Shown piece after piece: positions 51,911 through 61,048 of a stretch of 64,000 nt of DNA (its first letter is position 1; every line of letters begins with the position of its first letter). The notes below the pieces were generated by a model. It searched no databases and was not told where the DNA came from. It was given only the letters and a program-made list of their open reading frames with translations. Both the position numbers and the translations under genes were made by a program. Location of the stretch: NCBI GenBank assembly GCA_965226245.1, contig CBDDCL010000015.1, positions 4,960,001 through 5,024,000 of the forward strand, in the 5' to 3' direction. The stretch comes from CBDCYS01 sp965226245. Lineage in GTDB: Bacteria; Acidobacteriota; Terriglobia; Bryobacterales; UBA6623.

Positions 51911-52938
51911 GATGGGGTATTTAGTTGACTCCAGTAGCCACTACATCTTGGGGGTGGGGGTGCCGGCCCTGGTGGCCTCGACCATTGTCTTATAGGGAGC
52001 AGGGTCGGCGGCGACCGCCTGCTGGAGGAGGCGATAGAAAAGTTTGCCGCGCGACCGTGAGGTCCGCCGGTTGAAGCGGAACGTGAACTCGTCCAGGTAG
52101 TAGTCCAAATACTCGTGACTGACAGCCCCCTGGTGGGTCCCCAACAGCCAGCGCTTTAGCAGAGAGGCGACACGATGGACTCTCGGCAGCAGCTTACTCG
52201 CCGATTGCCGCTTCCCGCGCAGCACGGTGACTTCATGGCGGTATCCTTTGTTCTCCAATCCCGCATAGCCTTCCCAGCCGTCGGTGTGCACGAGGCTGCC
52301 AGGTTGGATAGCTTCTTCGACAAAGGCTTCCAAGCTCGCCGCTGAGGCATCCGCGATCCGACGGAGCCGGATGCGACCCATACCGCGCCCATCCTCCTCG
52401 GCAGCAACCGCAACTAACGCTTTGCCAACCATTTCGCGACCTCGGACGCCCTCTTCGACTCCGCCCACATACGTTTCGTCCACCTCCACCCGGCCGACCA
52501 GCCGATTGCGACCGGGGCGCACCATGGCGCGGCGGAACTTGTGCAGCCAGGTCCAGGCGGTTACATAGCTACCCAAACCCAAGACCCGCTGCAACTCCAG
52601 CGCGCTGGCCCCGCCTTTTTGCGTTGTCACCCACCAAGCCGCCCGGAACCACAACGTCAAGGGCTTGCGGGTGTCCTGGAAAATCGTGCCCGCCGTCACC
52701 GAGGCCTGGTAACCGCAGTCGGCGCAGAGCAGCAGATTGCGTTTGCTGGCCCATGAGGACTGGATCCCACAGCGCGGGCACACGAACCCCTCCGGCCAGC
52801 GCAGCTTCAGCAGGTACTCCCGGCACGCCTCCTCGGTCGAGAATCGAGCTTCCAACTCGACGAGGTTTCGGGGGTAGTCCTCCTTCATGCCCCCAACCAC
52901 AACATATTGTGGCTACTGGAGTCAACTAAATACCCCAT
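51911..52938. mobile_element. IS1595-family (ISXO2-like) insertion sequence, complete
   Basis: Perfect inverted ends run for 28 bp or more (ATGGGGTATTTAGTTGACTC...). The 8-bp sequence TAGGTTCA flanks both sides (51903-51910 and 52939-52946), as expected for the family. The element carries a single transposase gene and sits in the intergenic region downstream of the kinase gene, disrupting nothing visible except a MITE terminus. Confidence 0.92.
51941..52900 (-). CDS. IS1595-family transposase (ISXO2-like)
   Basis: 319 aa from GTG 52900, or 315 aa from ATG 52888. An N-terminal zinc ribbon (FVCPRCGIQSSW ... LLLCADCGYQ) is followed by a DDE domain with VEVDETYVGGVE, LVHTDGWEGYAGL and the third acidic residue in the YLDYYLDEFTFRFNRRTS region. 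All parts look intact, and with its clean ends and target duplication the element is probably recent. Confidence 0.92.
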   Translation of the reverse strand: MVGGMKEDYPRNLVELEARFSTEEACREYLLKLRWPEGFVCPRCGIQSSWASKRNLLLCADCGYQASVTAGTIFQDTRKPLTLWFRAAWWVTTQKGGASALELQRVLGLGSYVTAWTWLHKFRRAMVRPGRNRLVGRVEVDETYVGGVEEGVRGREMVGKALVAVAAEEDGRGMGRIRLRRIADASAASLEAFVEEAIQPGSLVHTDGWEGYAGLENKGYRHEVTVLRGKRQSASKLLPRVHRVASLLKRWLLGTHQGAVSHEYLDYYLDEFTFRFNRRTSRSRGKLFYRLLQQAVAADPAPYKTMVEATRAGTPTPKM

Positions 52939-52967
52939 TAGGTTCAATCGTCCGGGGCCCTGATGGA

Positions 52968-55604
52968 TCAGCGGAAGTTTTCCACTAGCATCAGGTCCGC
53001 TTCACGCTGGTCCTCTTGCGTGTAAAGAATCCAGCCCCCGTCGGGGGAAACTGCAACTTGCACCCCGCCAGTACCCAGCTGCTCGCCGAGGGAAGCGATC
53101 CGCGTCACCCGGCCTGTGTCAAAGTAGAAAAATTTCAAGAAGCTCTCGGCAACCAAAGCCTCGCTCCGCTCCACGTCAATGAAATAAATCCCCTGCTCCA
53201 CCACGGCCCACGCATTGCGGCTCACCGGTCTCGGAGAGTCAAGGACGGCGACCTCCTCGCCGCCCTCCGCGGGAACCCTCCATACCGCTCTCGGGTCCCT
53301 TGGGGAACCTTCGGGTTTATCGTAAAAGACGAACTTGCCGTCTGGAGACTCGAAAGCGCCCTCACCCCCTTCCTTGGTGACCTGCACAGCCTCACCCCCC
53401 GCAGCCGGCGCTTTCCACACCTGGTGAATCCCCGTCCGGTTAGAAGAAAAATAGATCCATTTCCTTTCCTCGACCAGCTCGGTACATTCTCCTCGGAACC
53501 TTCCGTGGTCAAGCGACGGGGCGAGCCGCCATCGGCGCTGATGACGTAGATGTCGGCATTCCCGCCGGGATATGCGTCGAAAGCGATCCAGCGGCCGTCG
53601 GGAGACCAGCTAGGGGATCCCGCATTCACGTCAGCGAAGGATGTCAGTTGCACCGGTCGGCGGCCATCCCGGTCGCATACCCAGACCTCCGGGCTTCCGG
53701 ATCGATCGGATTCAAAAGCGATTCGGTCTCCGTCGGGGGAAATCTGAGGGAAGGAATCCCTGCGAGTGGAGGCAATCAACCTGGCAGGCCGATTGCGGAT
53801 GATGGTTAAGCCTGACAGCTCCAAGCGCCAGATGTTTTTGTCCCTCGTCTGCCGGGAGTAGATCAGGCGGCTGCCCTGCCGAGATATTGCCGGGTAAATT
53901 GCGCCTCCACCCGTGCCTGACAACAGCTCCGGCATGCCACCGAAGGAGGAAATTCGCCACAAGTTGAAGAGACCCCCTTGGGGCGACGAGAACACAATTT
54001 CGCGGCCGTCCTGGGTCCACGCCAGGCCAAGGGTCCACGTGTCATTAAATGTCAGACGCCGCGGCTCACCGCCGGCAACCTGCACTAAGTAGACATCCGC
54101 TACGACAGATGCGCTCCGACGGATGAAAGCCAGCGTGCGGCCATCGGGAGAGAAGGCAGGACTATGATCCGCCAGGGATTGGGCCGGTGGCGATGTGAGT
54201 CTCTCTTTCGCGCCACTCTCAACGGTTACCAAGAAGATGGCAAAGGGCTCTTCGGGCGATCTCCGATCCGGGACGGCCAAGAACTTTCCGTCGGGCGACC
54301 AACTCAGACCAGAGAAACGTTCGCCCCCAAAGTGTGGACTTTCCGCCAACTTACGCTCGATCCCGCCGATGGGTGGAACCAGGAATATACCCCCGCTACC
54401 CTCGGAGCGGCGGAGGAAAGCAATTTGGCTGCCGTCGGGGGACCACGCGGGAAACCTGTCCACAGCGGGGTTCGTGGTCAGCCGCAAGGGTTCCCCGCCG
54501 GCGACCAGTTTGACGTAAATGTCGGTGTTGTCGCGGTCTTCTCCGTCCCAGGCAAAGGCAACCTGATTGCCCTCGGGGGAGAAGGTCGGGTGCAGCTCAC
54601 TCCCTGGATCACTCGTCAGGGGTACGGACCGCAAAGGCGCTGGCGGTTCTCTCGCTGTTGGACCCCAGACGCCCAGCCACACACTGGCGGCGGCGATCAC
54701 GGCCACCCCCAGCACGGCAAGGGCGACATACCAAGCGGCCCGGCGGCCGGGCACCAGCGCTGCTGGCGCCTGCCGGCTCGTTCCCGATTGGCGCTCTTTC
54801 CGCAGCGACCGCAGATCCACCAGTATTTCATCGACGTGCTGATAGCGCTCGCCTGCATCCTTGGACATCGCCTTGCCGACAATGCGGTCGAGTTCGGTGG
54901 GCACGCCCACCCGCAAGGCTGTGATCGGCTCGGCCTCTTCGTTTGCGATCGCATAGAGCACGGCCTGCTGGCGTTCGCCCTCAAACGGCAGGCGGCCCGT
55001 CACCATCTCGTAAATCACCACCCCCAGCGACCAAATATCCGTCCTCCGGTCCGTCGGCAATCGTTGCGCTTGCTCCGGCGACATGTAGGCCGGTGTTCCT
55101 AGCATTGTCGCGGTTTTCGTCAGTTGGGACCGCTCCGCTAGCTGCGCCAAGCCAAAATCCATGACCTTTGACTTGGCCCTGCGCCGTGACCATCAGATTG
55201 GCGCTCTTGATGTCTCGGTGGACGATGCCCTTTTCGTGGGCGGCTTGGAGACCCTGCGCAGTTTGAATCGTGATGTCGAGGGCCTCTTCCAGCTTCAGTG
55301 GACGCTCTGCAATCTTGTCTTTGACGGTTCGGCCTTCGATGAAGGCCATGGCGATAAAGGTCTCGCCTCCGGCCTCATCGATTTCATAGACAGTGCAAAT
55401 GTTGGAGTGATCGAGAGCAGCAGCGGCTTGCGCTTCACGAAGGAAACGCTCCCTATGTTCCTCGTCCTCTAGAACGTCGGAGCGAAGGAATTTCAGGGCG
55501 ACGAAACGCTTGAGCTTGGTGTCCTCGGCCTTATAGACCACACCCATTCCGCCCCGGCCGACTTCGGAGAGGACCTTGTAGTACGAGATGGTTTGGCCGA
55601 CCAT
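52968..55604 (-). pseudogene. Ser/Thr protein kinase with PD40/TolB-like propeller, two compensating frameshifts
   Basis: The start MVGQTISYYKVLSEVGRGGMG opens a PknB-type kinase with RFVALKFL (Lys), IVHRDIKSANLM and, after a +1 shift near 55165 at GTCAAAGGTC, VMDFGLAQ and TPAYMSPEQ. A membrane helix (YVALAVLGVAVIAAASVWLGVW) links to an extracellular PD40 propeller (HPTFSPEGNQVAFAWDG, FPAWSPDGSQIAFLRR, DHSPAFSPDGRTLAF). Near 53475 a -1 shift restores the first frame for the last 150 residues (MWKAPAAGGEAVQV to LMLVENFR). Restored length is about 878 aa. The two shifts cancel, so sequencing or assembly error is as likely as decay. This architecture is common in Acidobacteriota. Confidence 0.88.
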
Positions 55605-55642
55605 AACAGCCCGATTCTACCGTGATTCAGATACCTCGTGGT

Positions 55643-55742
55643 AACAAGCCTTCCCACGAGTTATCCGGCTCAAGCCATTCTAACTCATTGGACGGGGCGG
55701 GGTTCAGCTCTCGCTACGACTCGGAAAAGGGCCTCAGGCAGC
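55643..55742. repeat. Copy B of the ~100-bp dispersed repeat at 35669-35768
   Basis: Runs from the start of the kinase-upstream region into the group II intron remnant. Shares AACTCATTGGACG, TTCAGCTCT and GGAAAAGGGCCTC with copy A. It may represent a preferred landing sequence. Confidence 0.55.
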
Positions 55743-55751
55743 TGTTAGGTC

Positions 55752-55801
55752 ACGGCAGGAATGCCGGTCACCCCGCAACCCCCGCACAGATCCGGACTCG
55801 C
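55752..55801 (-). mobile_element. 3'-end remnant of a second group II intron
   Basis: About 40 of 50 bases match 6262-6311 of the complete intron: GGAATGCCGGTCACCCCGC.. against GGGATGCCGGTCGCCCGGC.., then CCCGCACAGATCC. This is domain VI plus the 3' edge of domain V. The rest of the intron is absent. Confidence 0.65.
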
Positions 55802-55810
55802 GCTGCTAAC

Positions 55811-55954
55811 AAGTTGGTGATACGCGACTGGAAGACTGAGCTGGACGATGGAACGGGTGGCAGAGAATACAAGAACGGCAACTGTTACGACATCTACCTC
55901 AAGCTGTACGAAGGCGGACAGATGGAGATCCTGGACACGGGCGATCTGCTCTGA
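55811..55954 (+). pseudogene. Short C-terminal fragment of an unknown protein
   Basis: The frame reads VIRDWKTELDDGTGGREYKNG, then CYDIYLKLYEGGQMEILDTGDLL and a stop. It looks like a conserved protein end but has no start of its own, because the sequence before it is intron remnant. Confidence 0.35.
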
Positions 55955-56166
55955 CGAGTCTAACGAGGTATTGGCCCGAGTTGTGCGCTTTTTGTGGCCG
56001 GTGGCTGCGGAACCACACGCGTTAGCCCGTCGTGGGCTCCCGGTTGGAAACTCGGCAACCAGTGACAGGTGACCAACGGTTTGTGGACACTGTGTGGACA
56101 CAACGTGTGATCGACTTCGGCGAAACTCTGGCAACGACTGTAAACTAGTGATTATTATTGATTTAA

Positions 56167-56242
56167 TGGTGAGCGCGCGGGGAATCGAACCCCGAACCTA
56201 GTGATTAAGAGTCACTTGCTCTGCCAATTGAGCTACGCGCCC
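56167..56242 (-). tRNA. tRNA-Lys, anticodon CUU
   Basis: The minus strand folds as a cloverleaf: acceptor GGGCGCG/CGCGCTC (one G-U), D arm TAGCTCAATTGGCAGAGCA, anticodon loop CTCTTAA giving CUU, T arm GGTTCGGGGTTCGATTCCCC-type. Discriminator A is followed by an encoded CCA (56169-56167). The gene body without CCA is 56170-56242. Confidence 0.97.
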
Positions 56243-56439
56243 GGCAAGATGGGTGTTCGGTTTGGGAGGGCCATTGGGCAGTGAAACCTGCCCTGAATGA
56301 CAAATCATTATACCAACTGCATTCCGAAAAAGCGTTCGAAAGCGGTCCTGGCAAAGGCGTCCGCGCGGCGTTCATCACCTCGCACGCCGCGATCAGCTGG
56401 CAGCGGCCGTTGTAAGAACGCGGGCGCTATAATTGCAGC

Positions 56440-57093
56440 TTGACGCAACGGGGAGCCTTCATCAGTTTTGAGGGGATTGACGGTAGCGGCAAGACCACCC
56501 AACTGCAGCGCCTTGAGAACACGCTTTCGCGCCTCGGGCATTCCGTCGTAGTCGCCCAGGAACCCGGCGGAACGCGGGTTGGCGCCGAGATTCGCAAGCT
56601 TCTGCTGGATGCCGCAAACAGTGATTTGAGGCCGATTCCCGAGCTGCTGCTCTACTTCGCCTCCCGCTCGCAGAACATCGCGGAAGTGATCCGGCCCGCA
56701 CTCAACTCGGGACAGATCGTGCTCTGCGACCGTTTTACCGACGCCACGATCGCCTACCAGGGCTGTGGCCGCGGATTAGGAGTCGAGGCCGTGCGAACCA
56801 TCGAAGCCGTTGCGTGTGACGGGCTGAAGCCCGACCTTACACTGCTGCTGGACATTGCGCCGGAAACCGGCGTTCGCCGGGCACTCCAGCGAAACACGTC
56901 GCAGCCGCTAGATGAAAGCCGTATGGAGCAGGAGGATATCTCCTTTTACGAGCGAGTCCGCGCCGGCTACATCGAGCTGCAGAGAAAAGAGCCGGAAAGG
57001 ATGAAACTGGTCGACGCGAACGGAGCCATCGGCGAGGTTGAGGCCAGGGTCAACCGTATCGTGACAGATTTTCTGGCAGCGCTGGGAGAATGA
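56440..57093 (+). CDS. tmk: Thymidylate kinase
   Basis: 217 aa from TTG 56440 (MTQRGAFISFEGIDGSGKTTQ). It phosphorylates dTMP to dTDP for DNA synthesis. The P-loop is GIDGSGKTT (12-20), and the DR motif is CDRFTDATIAYQG, with EPGGTRVGAEIR upstream and a C-terminal helix. The length is normal. A TATAAT box at 56428-56433 lies only six bases before the TTG and there is no ribosome site, so the transcript may be leaderless. holB follows after 110 bp, a common pairing. Confidence 0.95.
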   Translation: MTQRGAFISFEGIDGSGKTTQLQRLENTLSRLGHSVVVAQEPGGTRVGAEIRKLLLDAANSDLRPIPELLLYFASRSQNIAEVIRPALNSGQIVLCDRFTDATIAYQGCGRGLGVEAVRTIEAVACDGLKPDLTLLLDIAPETGVRRALQRNTSQPLDESRMEQEDISFYERVRAGYIELQRKEPERMKLVDANGAIGEVEARVNRIVTDFLAALGE

Positions 57094-57203
57094 CTGGCCC
57101 AGCTTGATGCCGTGAAATCCGCGCGTTCGCGGCAGGGAAGCGGTGCTCCGCGCAAAGCGTCAGGCAGTGAGAAAAGCAGAGCTAGATCCGCAAAGGCCCA
57201 AAG

Positions 57204-58304
57204 ATGAACCTGCCCACATTCATCGGAAATCAGCGCGTTGCCGCCACCCTGCGGCGCATGGTCGCCGAACGGCGGCTGCCACAGACACTGCTGTTTGCCG
57301 GACCCCGCGGCGTCGGCAAAGCAACGCTGGCCAGGCAACTGGCGGCCGCCATGAACTGCCCCGCGAGCCATTCCGGTGAACCGTGCGGCGAGTGTTCCAA
57401 TTGCCGCCGCATTCTGAAGGCCGACCTGTCGAGCGAAGCTTTTCAAGAGCTGTTCGAGGAACGCCTGAAGATGCCGGCGGCTAAGCGCTTGGAAAACCCG
57501 CTAATCGTGGCGACTCATCCGGACTTCCTCATCTTCCCGCCGGACGGGCCTCTCCAGATGATCACGATTGAACAGGCCCGCCGGCTTACAAAAGCGGCGA
57601 GATTCGGCCCCTCCGAGGGAGTTCGACGAGTGTTCCTGGTGGACAACGCCGACCGGGCCAATGAAGAGGCCGCCAACTCTTTGCTGAAAACTCTTGAGGA
57701 ACCCGCCGATTCGCTCACCATAATCCTGACCGCGGCGAATCCCTACGAGTTACTGCCTACGATTCGTTCAAGATCGATTCCCTTTTACTTTGGGCCGCTC
57801 ACGCAATCAGAGATGCGGCAGTTCTTCGACACCCGGCCTGAGATCGGCGAACAAGAGCGCGAGCGGCTCGCCGGCTGGTCCGATGGCAGCCCCGGGAAAG
57901 CGCTGTCGCTCGATGCGGAAGAGTACACCGAGCGCCGCGGCACTATGCTCGCCATACTGCGGACCGCTCTTGGCACGGGCTCTTTCGCGGAACTGCTCGC
58001 GCATACCGAGAATGTGGGGCGCAAGCGCCAGCAGAAGCTTGGCTTGCTGGTGGATTCCGGCCAGGGTCTCCTGCGGGACCTTGTTCATCTCAAGCTGGGG
58101 ACACAGGGCCTGATCAACGAAGATTTGCGAGAAGAACTGGAATCGATGGCCACGAGAGTAACTTTCGATTGGGTCGAGAAAGCGGCCGCGGAACTAGACG
58201 AGCTAGTGCGATTGGAGCGCAGAAACATCCAGAAACAGGTCGCTCTGGAGTCTCTCGCCGTCAGTTTGAGACACGCGGCCGCTCGCTCGGCTCACTCGGC
58301 ATAG
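57204..58304 (+). CDS. holB: DNA polymerase III subunit delta-prime
   Basis: 366 aa. The clamp-loader AAA+ features are FIGNQRVAATLRRMVAERRLPQTLLFAGPRGVGKATLA (P-loop GPRGVGKA), a zinc-binding CGECSNCRRI, VFLVDNADRANEEAANSLLKTLEEP and the sensor-like IRSRSIPFYF. It is part of the complex that loads the sliding clamp at replication forks. It follows tmk, as in many bacteria. The GC-rich C-terminal helical domain is complete. Confidence 0.93.
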   Translation: MNLPTFIGNQRVAATLRRMVAERRLPQTLLFAGPRGVGKATLARQLAAAMNCPASHSGEPCGECSNCRRILKADLSSEAFQELFEERLKMPAAKRLENPLIVATHPDFLIFPPDGPLQMITIEQARRLTKAARFGPSEGVRRVFLVDNADRANEEAANSLLKTLEEPADSLTIILTAANPYELLPTIRSRSIPFYFGPLTQSEMRQFFDTRPEIGEQERERLAGWSDGSPGKALSLDAEEYTERRGTMLAILRTALGTGSFAELLAHTENVGRKRQQKLGLLVDSGQGLLRDLVHLKLGTQGLINEDLREELESMATRVTFDWVEKAAAELDELVRLERRNIQKQVALESLAVSLRHAAARSAHSA

Positions 58305-58520
58305 TCGCTTGCGAGCTTCAAACCGTTTGTGCTATCCATAAGGAAAGTCGGCTGGCAAACCAGCTTTCGCGTACCCGGTCCGCGGGCCCTACGTTTCCTA
58401 TCCGCAACCCGGAGAGCAGTGAAGACCCCCGGCAGGTTTCTGTCGAGGGACAGCGAACTACCTGCTACGGTTCGCGTGAACTTTATCTTACTGTCAAACA
58501 TGAACATCGAAAGGCCTCAC

Positions 58521-58925
58521 ATGAAGGAATCCTCCGACTCTTCACACCGCAAACTCATTCGCCCATCCCTGAATGAAGTCAAGGAACAAATGCACCAGCA
58601 AAAGCGCCAGCACCAGAGTCAAAACCACTCCCGCCAGAAGCGGTCCGCGCCACCGGAACAGACCAACGCCGAAAGCTTCTACTTCGTCAAACAGATGCAG
58701 AACCGCACGCCGATCGTGCTCGTGCTCAAGGACGGCGAAGAACTCAGCGGCACGGTCGAGTGGTACGACAAGAGCTGCCTGAAGATCAACCGGCCGGGCG
58801 GGCCGAACGTGCTGGTTTACAAAGACAGCATCAAATACATCTTCAAGCAGAGCGAGGGAAGCAGTTCGAGCGAAGAGGACTCCGGCGAAAGCGGAGCTGG
58901 GGCGAACGGCTCCGGCGCCAGCTAG
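58521..58925 (+). CDS. hfq: Hfq-like RNA chaperone with N- and C-terminal extensions
   Basis: 134 aa from ATG 58521 (GAAAGG seven bases upstream); an in-frame ATG at 58500 is an alternative. The Sm core spans about residues 45-112: ESFYFVKQMQNRTPIVLVLKDGEELSGTVEWYDKSCLKINRP, then the Sm2 strand LVYKDSIKYIFK, where KHA is replaced. A basic Gln/His-rich arm of about 45 residues precedes it, and an acidic Ser/Gly/Glu tail follows. Extensions on both sides are much longer than in proteobacterial Hfq. The role would be sRNA-mRNA pairing. Confidence 0.8.
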   Translation: MKESSDSSHRKLIRPSLNEVKEQMHQQKRQHQSQNHSRQKRSAPPEQTNAESFYFVKQMQNRTPIVLVLKDGEELSGTVEWYDKSCLKINRPGGPNVLVYKDSIKYIFKQSEGSSSSEEDSGESGAGANGSGAS

Positions 58926-58953
58926 CGAGCCGCTCGAACGAAGACACCTGCCC

Positions 58954-59439
58954 CTAAACTCGGAACTCAGGTCTTTGACGGCGGAGGCGGAGGCGGTATT
59001 GTCGGCGCTCGCCTGCTTGTTCGTAGCGGCGTTTTTCCTCTTGCGTCTCTGGAACCGCCGCCAAAACCGGCTTTGGGCGCTGGTCCCTCCCTACCGCGAC
59101 GAAAGTCAAATAGGCTGAAGCAACGTGCCTCTTCTTGGCGCTGCGGAGGTTTTCCGCATGCACCTTGACGCCGACCTCCATCGAAGTATGGAAAGCCCGG
59201 TTGACCGCCGCCCGCAGCACGACCAGTTCTCCAATCGCGACGGGTTCACGGAAGTCCATGTGATCAAACGACGCCGTCACGACGAACTCGCGACAGTGGC
59301 GCGCGGCCGCGATCGCTCCGGTGATATCCACAAGGTGCATCAGCTTGCCGCCCAGCAGGTTCCCCAGGCCGTTGGCATCGTTGGGAAGCGCCAGTTCTGA
59401 CAGTTCTGAATAAGATTCACGTACAGGCTTTCCGGTCAT
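58954..59439 (-). CDS. Acyl-CoA thioesterase (hotdog fold)
   Basis: 161 aa. Typical of the BFIT/YciA-like group: MLPNDANGLGNLLGGKLMHLVDITGAIAAARHC-type motif, then VVTASFDHMDFREPVAIGELVVLRAAV and SAYLTFVAVGRD. The Asp in HLVDITG and the Asn in PNDANG are the usual active-site positions. The basic Arg/Gln-rich tail (RRQYRLRLRRQRPEF) is less conserved and may reflect 3' drift. It would hydrolyse medium/long acyl-CoAs. Confidence 0.88.
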   Translation of the reverse strand: MTGKPVRESYSELSELALPNDANGLGNLLGGKLMHLVDITGAIAAARHCREFVVTASFDHMDFREPVAIGELVVLRAAVNRAFHTSMEVGVKVHAENLRSAKKRHVASAYLTFVAVGRDQRPKPVLAAVPETQEEKRRYEQAGERRQYRLRLRRQRPEFRV

Positions 59440-59511
59440 GGTTTTCTGGACTCGTGAAGATTCATTTGGCCGCCTTCGATCTGGGGCGAAGCTCCCGCAA
59501 CGGGAACTGCA

Positions 59512-59988
59512 TCAGCGTCCGCTTGCGGCTGCTCCCGCGGCCTTGGGCGGCTTCGAGGCGGCCGCACCGGGGTCCCCCTCGCCTTTCGAGCGGAGGTAGC
59601 TGGCGAGGTAGGCTTCCGCTTGCCTCGCAAGCAGCCCGTCAACGTTGAGATCGCTCCACGACTTCGTGGCCCGCAAGTATCGAAGCGTGCCGTGGCGAAG
59701 CGGCAGATAGACCCGCTCCACGACGTAGGCAACTACGACAGTACGGCCGTCGTCCGCCGAAAGGCCGAAGCGAACCGCGTCAGGCCCATCTCCGCTCGGA
59801 AAGCGGCTGCACTCGGTTCTCGCGTAACCCAGGTTGCAGCAATCAACAAGAAGCCGCTCGGAGGGCAAGAACGGCTCGGTAGCGGCGTGGCATTTCCCCC
59901 TATACAGGTCCCCCAAGGGTGGCCGCAGCTTGCCGGGCCACTTGGACCAGGGAAGTGGCTCGCTCGGACAAAAGTAGGGACAAGCCAT
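59512..59988 (-). CDS. Conserved-looking hypothetical protein with Cys-rich N-terminus
   Basis: 158 aa. It begins MACPYFCPSEPLPWSKWPGKLRPPLGDLYRGKCHA and contains LLVDCCNLGYARTECSRF; several Cys and the His could bind a metal. The middle (DAVRFGLSADDGRTVVVAYVVERVYLP) is beta-rich, and the Ala/Pro-rich tail is disordered. It has no signal peptide. I recognise no named family. It is transcribed away from the TPR gene at 60093. Confidence 0.7.
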   Translation of the reverse strand: MACPYFCPSEPLPWSKWPGKLRPPLGDLYRGKCHAATEPFLPSERLLVDCCNLGYARTECSRFPSGDGPDAVRFGLSADDGRTVVVAYVVERVYLPLRHGTLRYLRATKSWSDLNVDGLLARQAEAYLASYLRSKGEGDPGAAASKPPKAAGAAASGR

Positions 59989-60092
59989 CGCTTTGCCTCA
60001 GTCAATAGGATATCGATTGCTATAGTAGTGTTCTGGCGGAGGGCGCACAACCCCTCCTGACAGTTTCCGAAGCCGACGAACACCCGAAATCC

Positions 60093-60404
60093 ATGGCCAG
60101 TGATCGATTAGAAACCCTGCTCCAATTTGTCGAATCCAACCCCAGAGACGCGTTTGTGCGCTACGGACTGGCACAAGAATACGTCAACCGGGGCCAGCTT
60201 GAAAAGGCCATCGAAGAATTCAACACGCTGCTGGCGAACCATGCGGACTATCAGGCCGCCTACTACCACGCCGGACAAACCCACCTCAAGCTTGGCCGCA
60301 AGCAGGAAGCTCGCGAGTCCTTCCAGAAGGGTATCGAGCTCGCCACGCGCTCCGGTGACTCCCACGCCCGCGGCGAACTCGAAGCGGCGCTCGCAGAGCT
60401 TTAG
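60093..60404 (+). CDS. Small tetratricopeptide-repeat protein
   Basis: 103 aa built of about two and a half TPRs: RYGLAQEYVNRGQLEKAIEEFNTLL, then AAYYHAGQTHLKLGRKQEARESFQKGIELA. It has no signal peptide. It is probably an adaptor; the partner is unknown. Confidence 0.85.
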   Translation: MASDRLETLLQFVESNPRDAFVRYGLAQEYVNRGQLEKAIEEFNTLLANHADYQAAYYHAGQTHLKLGRKQEARESFQKGIELATRSGDSHARGELEAALAEL

Positions 60405-61048
60405 CAAAGAGTTTGACTGCCGAATCGAGCTTAACCCAGCTTAACCCCAATACTGTCCACTTAGAGCCTTTCAGTCGCGGATAGAGCTTTTGAGCCGCGA
60501 AGCGGCGCTGGATCGTAGCCCATGGGTGGAGCGAAGCGGAACCCAGGGTCCGAAACCCTGCGAGGGGAAGCCCCGCACCCGCACGGGGCGTAGGAAAACA
60601 ACCGGATGTGCACTGCACTTCTGCAACCGGCTGCTAACTAACCGGGTGACACCCAACACAGCCGCCACAAGCCTGAGCCACGTTCACGTGGCTTGGTCTG
60701 CTTTAGGCCGGTCCTTTTAGGGCCGGTTGGCCAGCCCTCCCGAAGTTGTTCCTCAGCCCGTTTCAACGGGCTTTCATTCCGCTCTGATCACGACCCTCTC
60801 CCGGCAACTACCAAAGGGCACGTCGCCTTGAGGTGGCGCGCGCCTCCCGGCGGGCCGCGTCGGCCTCCGGGCCGACGTTGCGTGTCATCGCCTGCACCCC
60901 CATCGATAAGCACGCGGTTGGAACGAACAGGACTCATTGAGCCACAGCCTGGCCCGCCGCTTTTCCGCTTCAAATGTCATCTGGCTCGGGCTTGACGCCG
61001 GAAAGATCTGAATTACAGGGTAGACACCTCCCCACGAAACCTGGCGGC
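60405..61048. other. Non-coding region between TPR gene and GT39 gene, contains hairpin array
   Basis: No ORF here has a ribosome site or family signature. The first 250 bp include remnants with tandem words (TAACCCAGCTTAACCCC). The 60676-60877 part is an array of five hairpins described separately. Confidence 0.6.
60676..60877. repeat. Array of five 7-bp-stem hairpins
   Basis: AGCCACG-TTCA-CGTGGCT (60676-60693), CCGGTCC-TTTTA-GGGCCGG (60708-60726, one G-U), AGCCCGT-TTCA-ACGGGCT (60755-60772), CGTCGCC-TTGA-GGTGGCG (60821-60838, two G-U) and CGTCGGC-CTCCGG-GCCGACG (60858-60877). Stem length is constant, loops are mostly TTCA/TTGA, and stem sequences differ. This is unlike a terminator, tRNA or CRISPR. 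Confidence 0.8.

Noticed and set aside
60676..60877. Possible CRISPR array
   Set aside because: Units are palindromes with different sequences and uneven spacing, and no cas genes are in the window.
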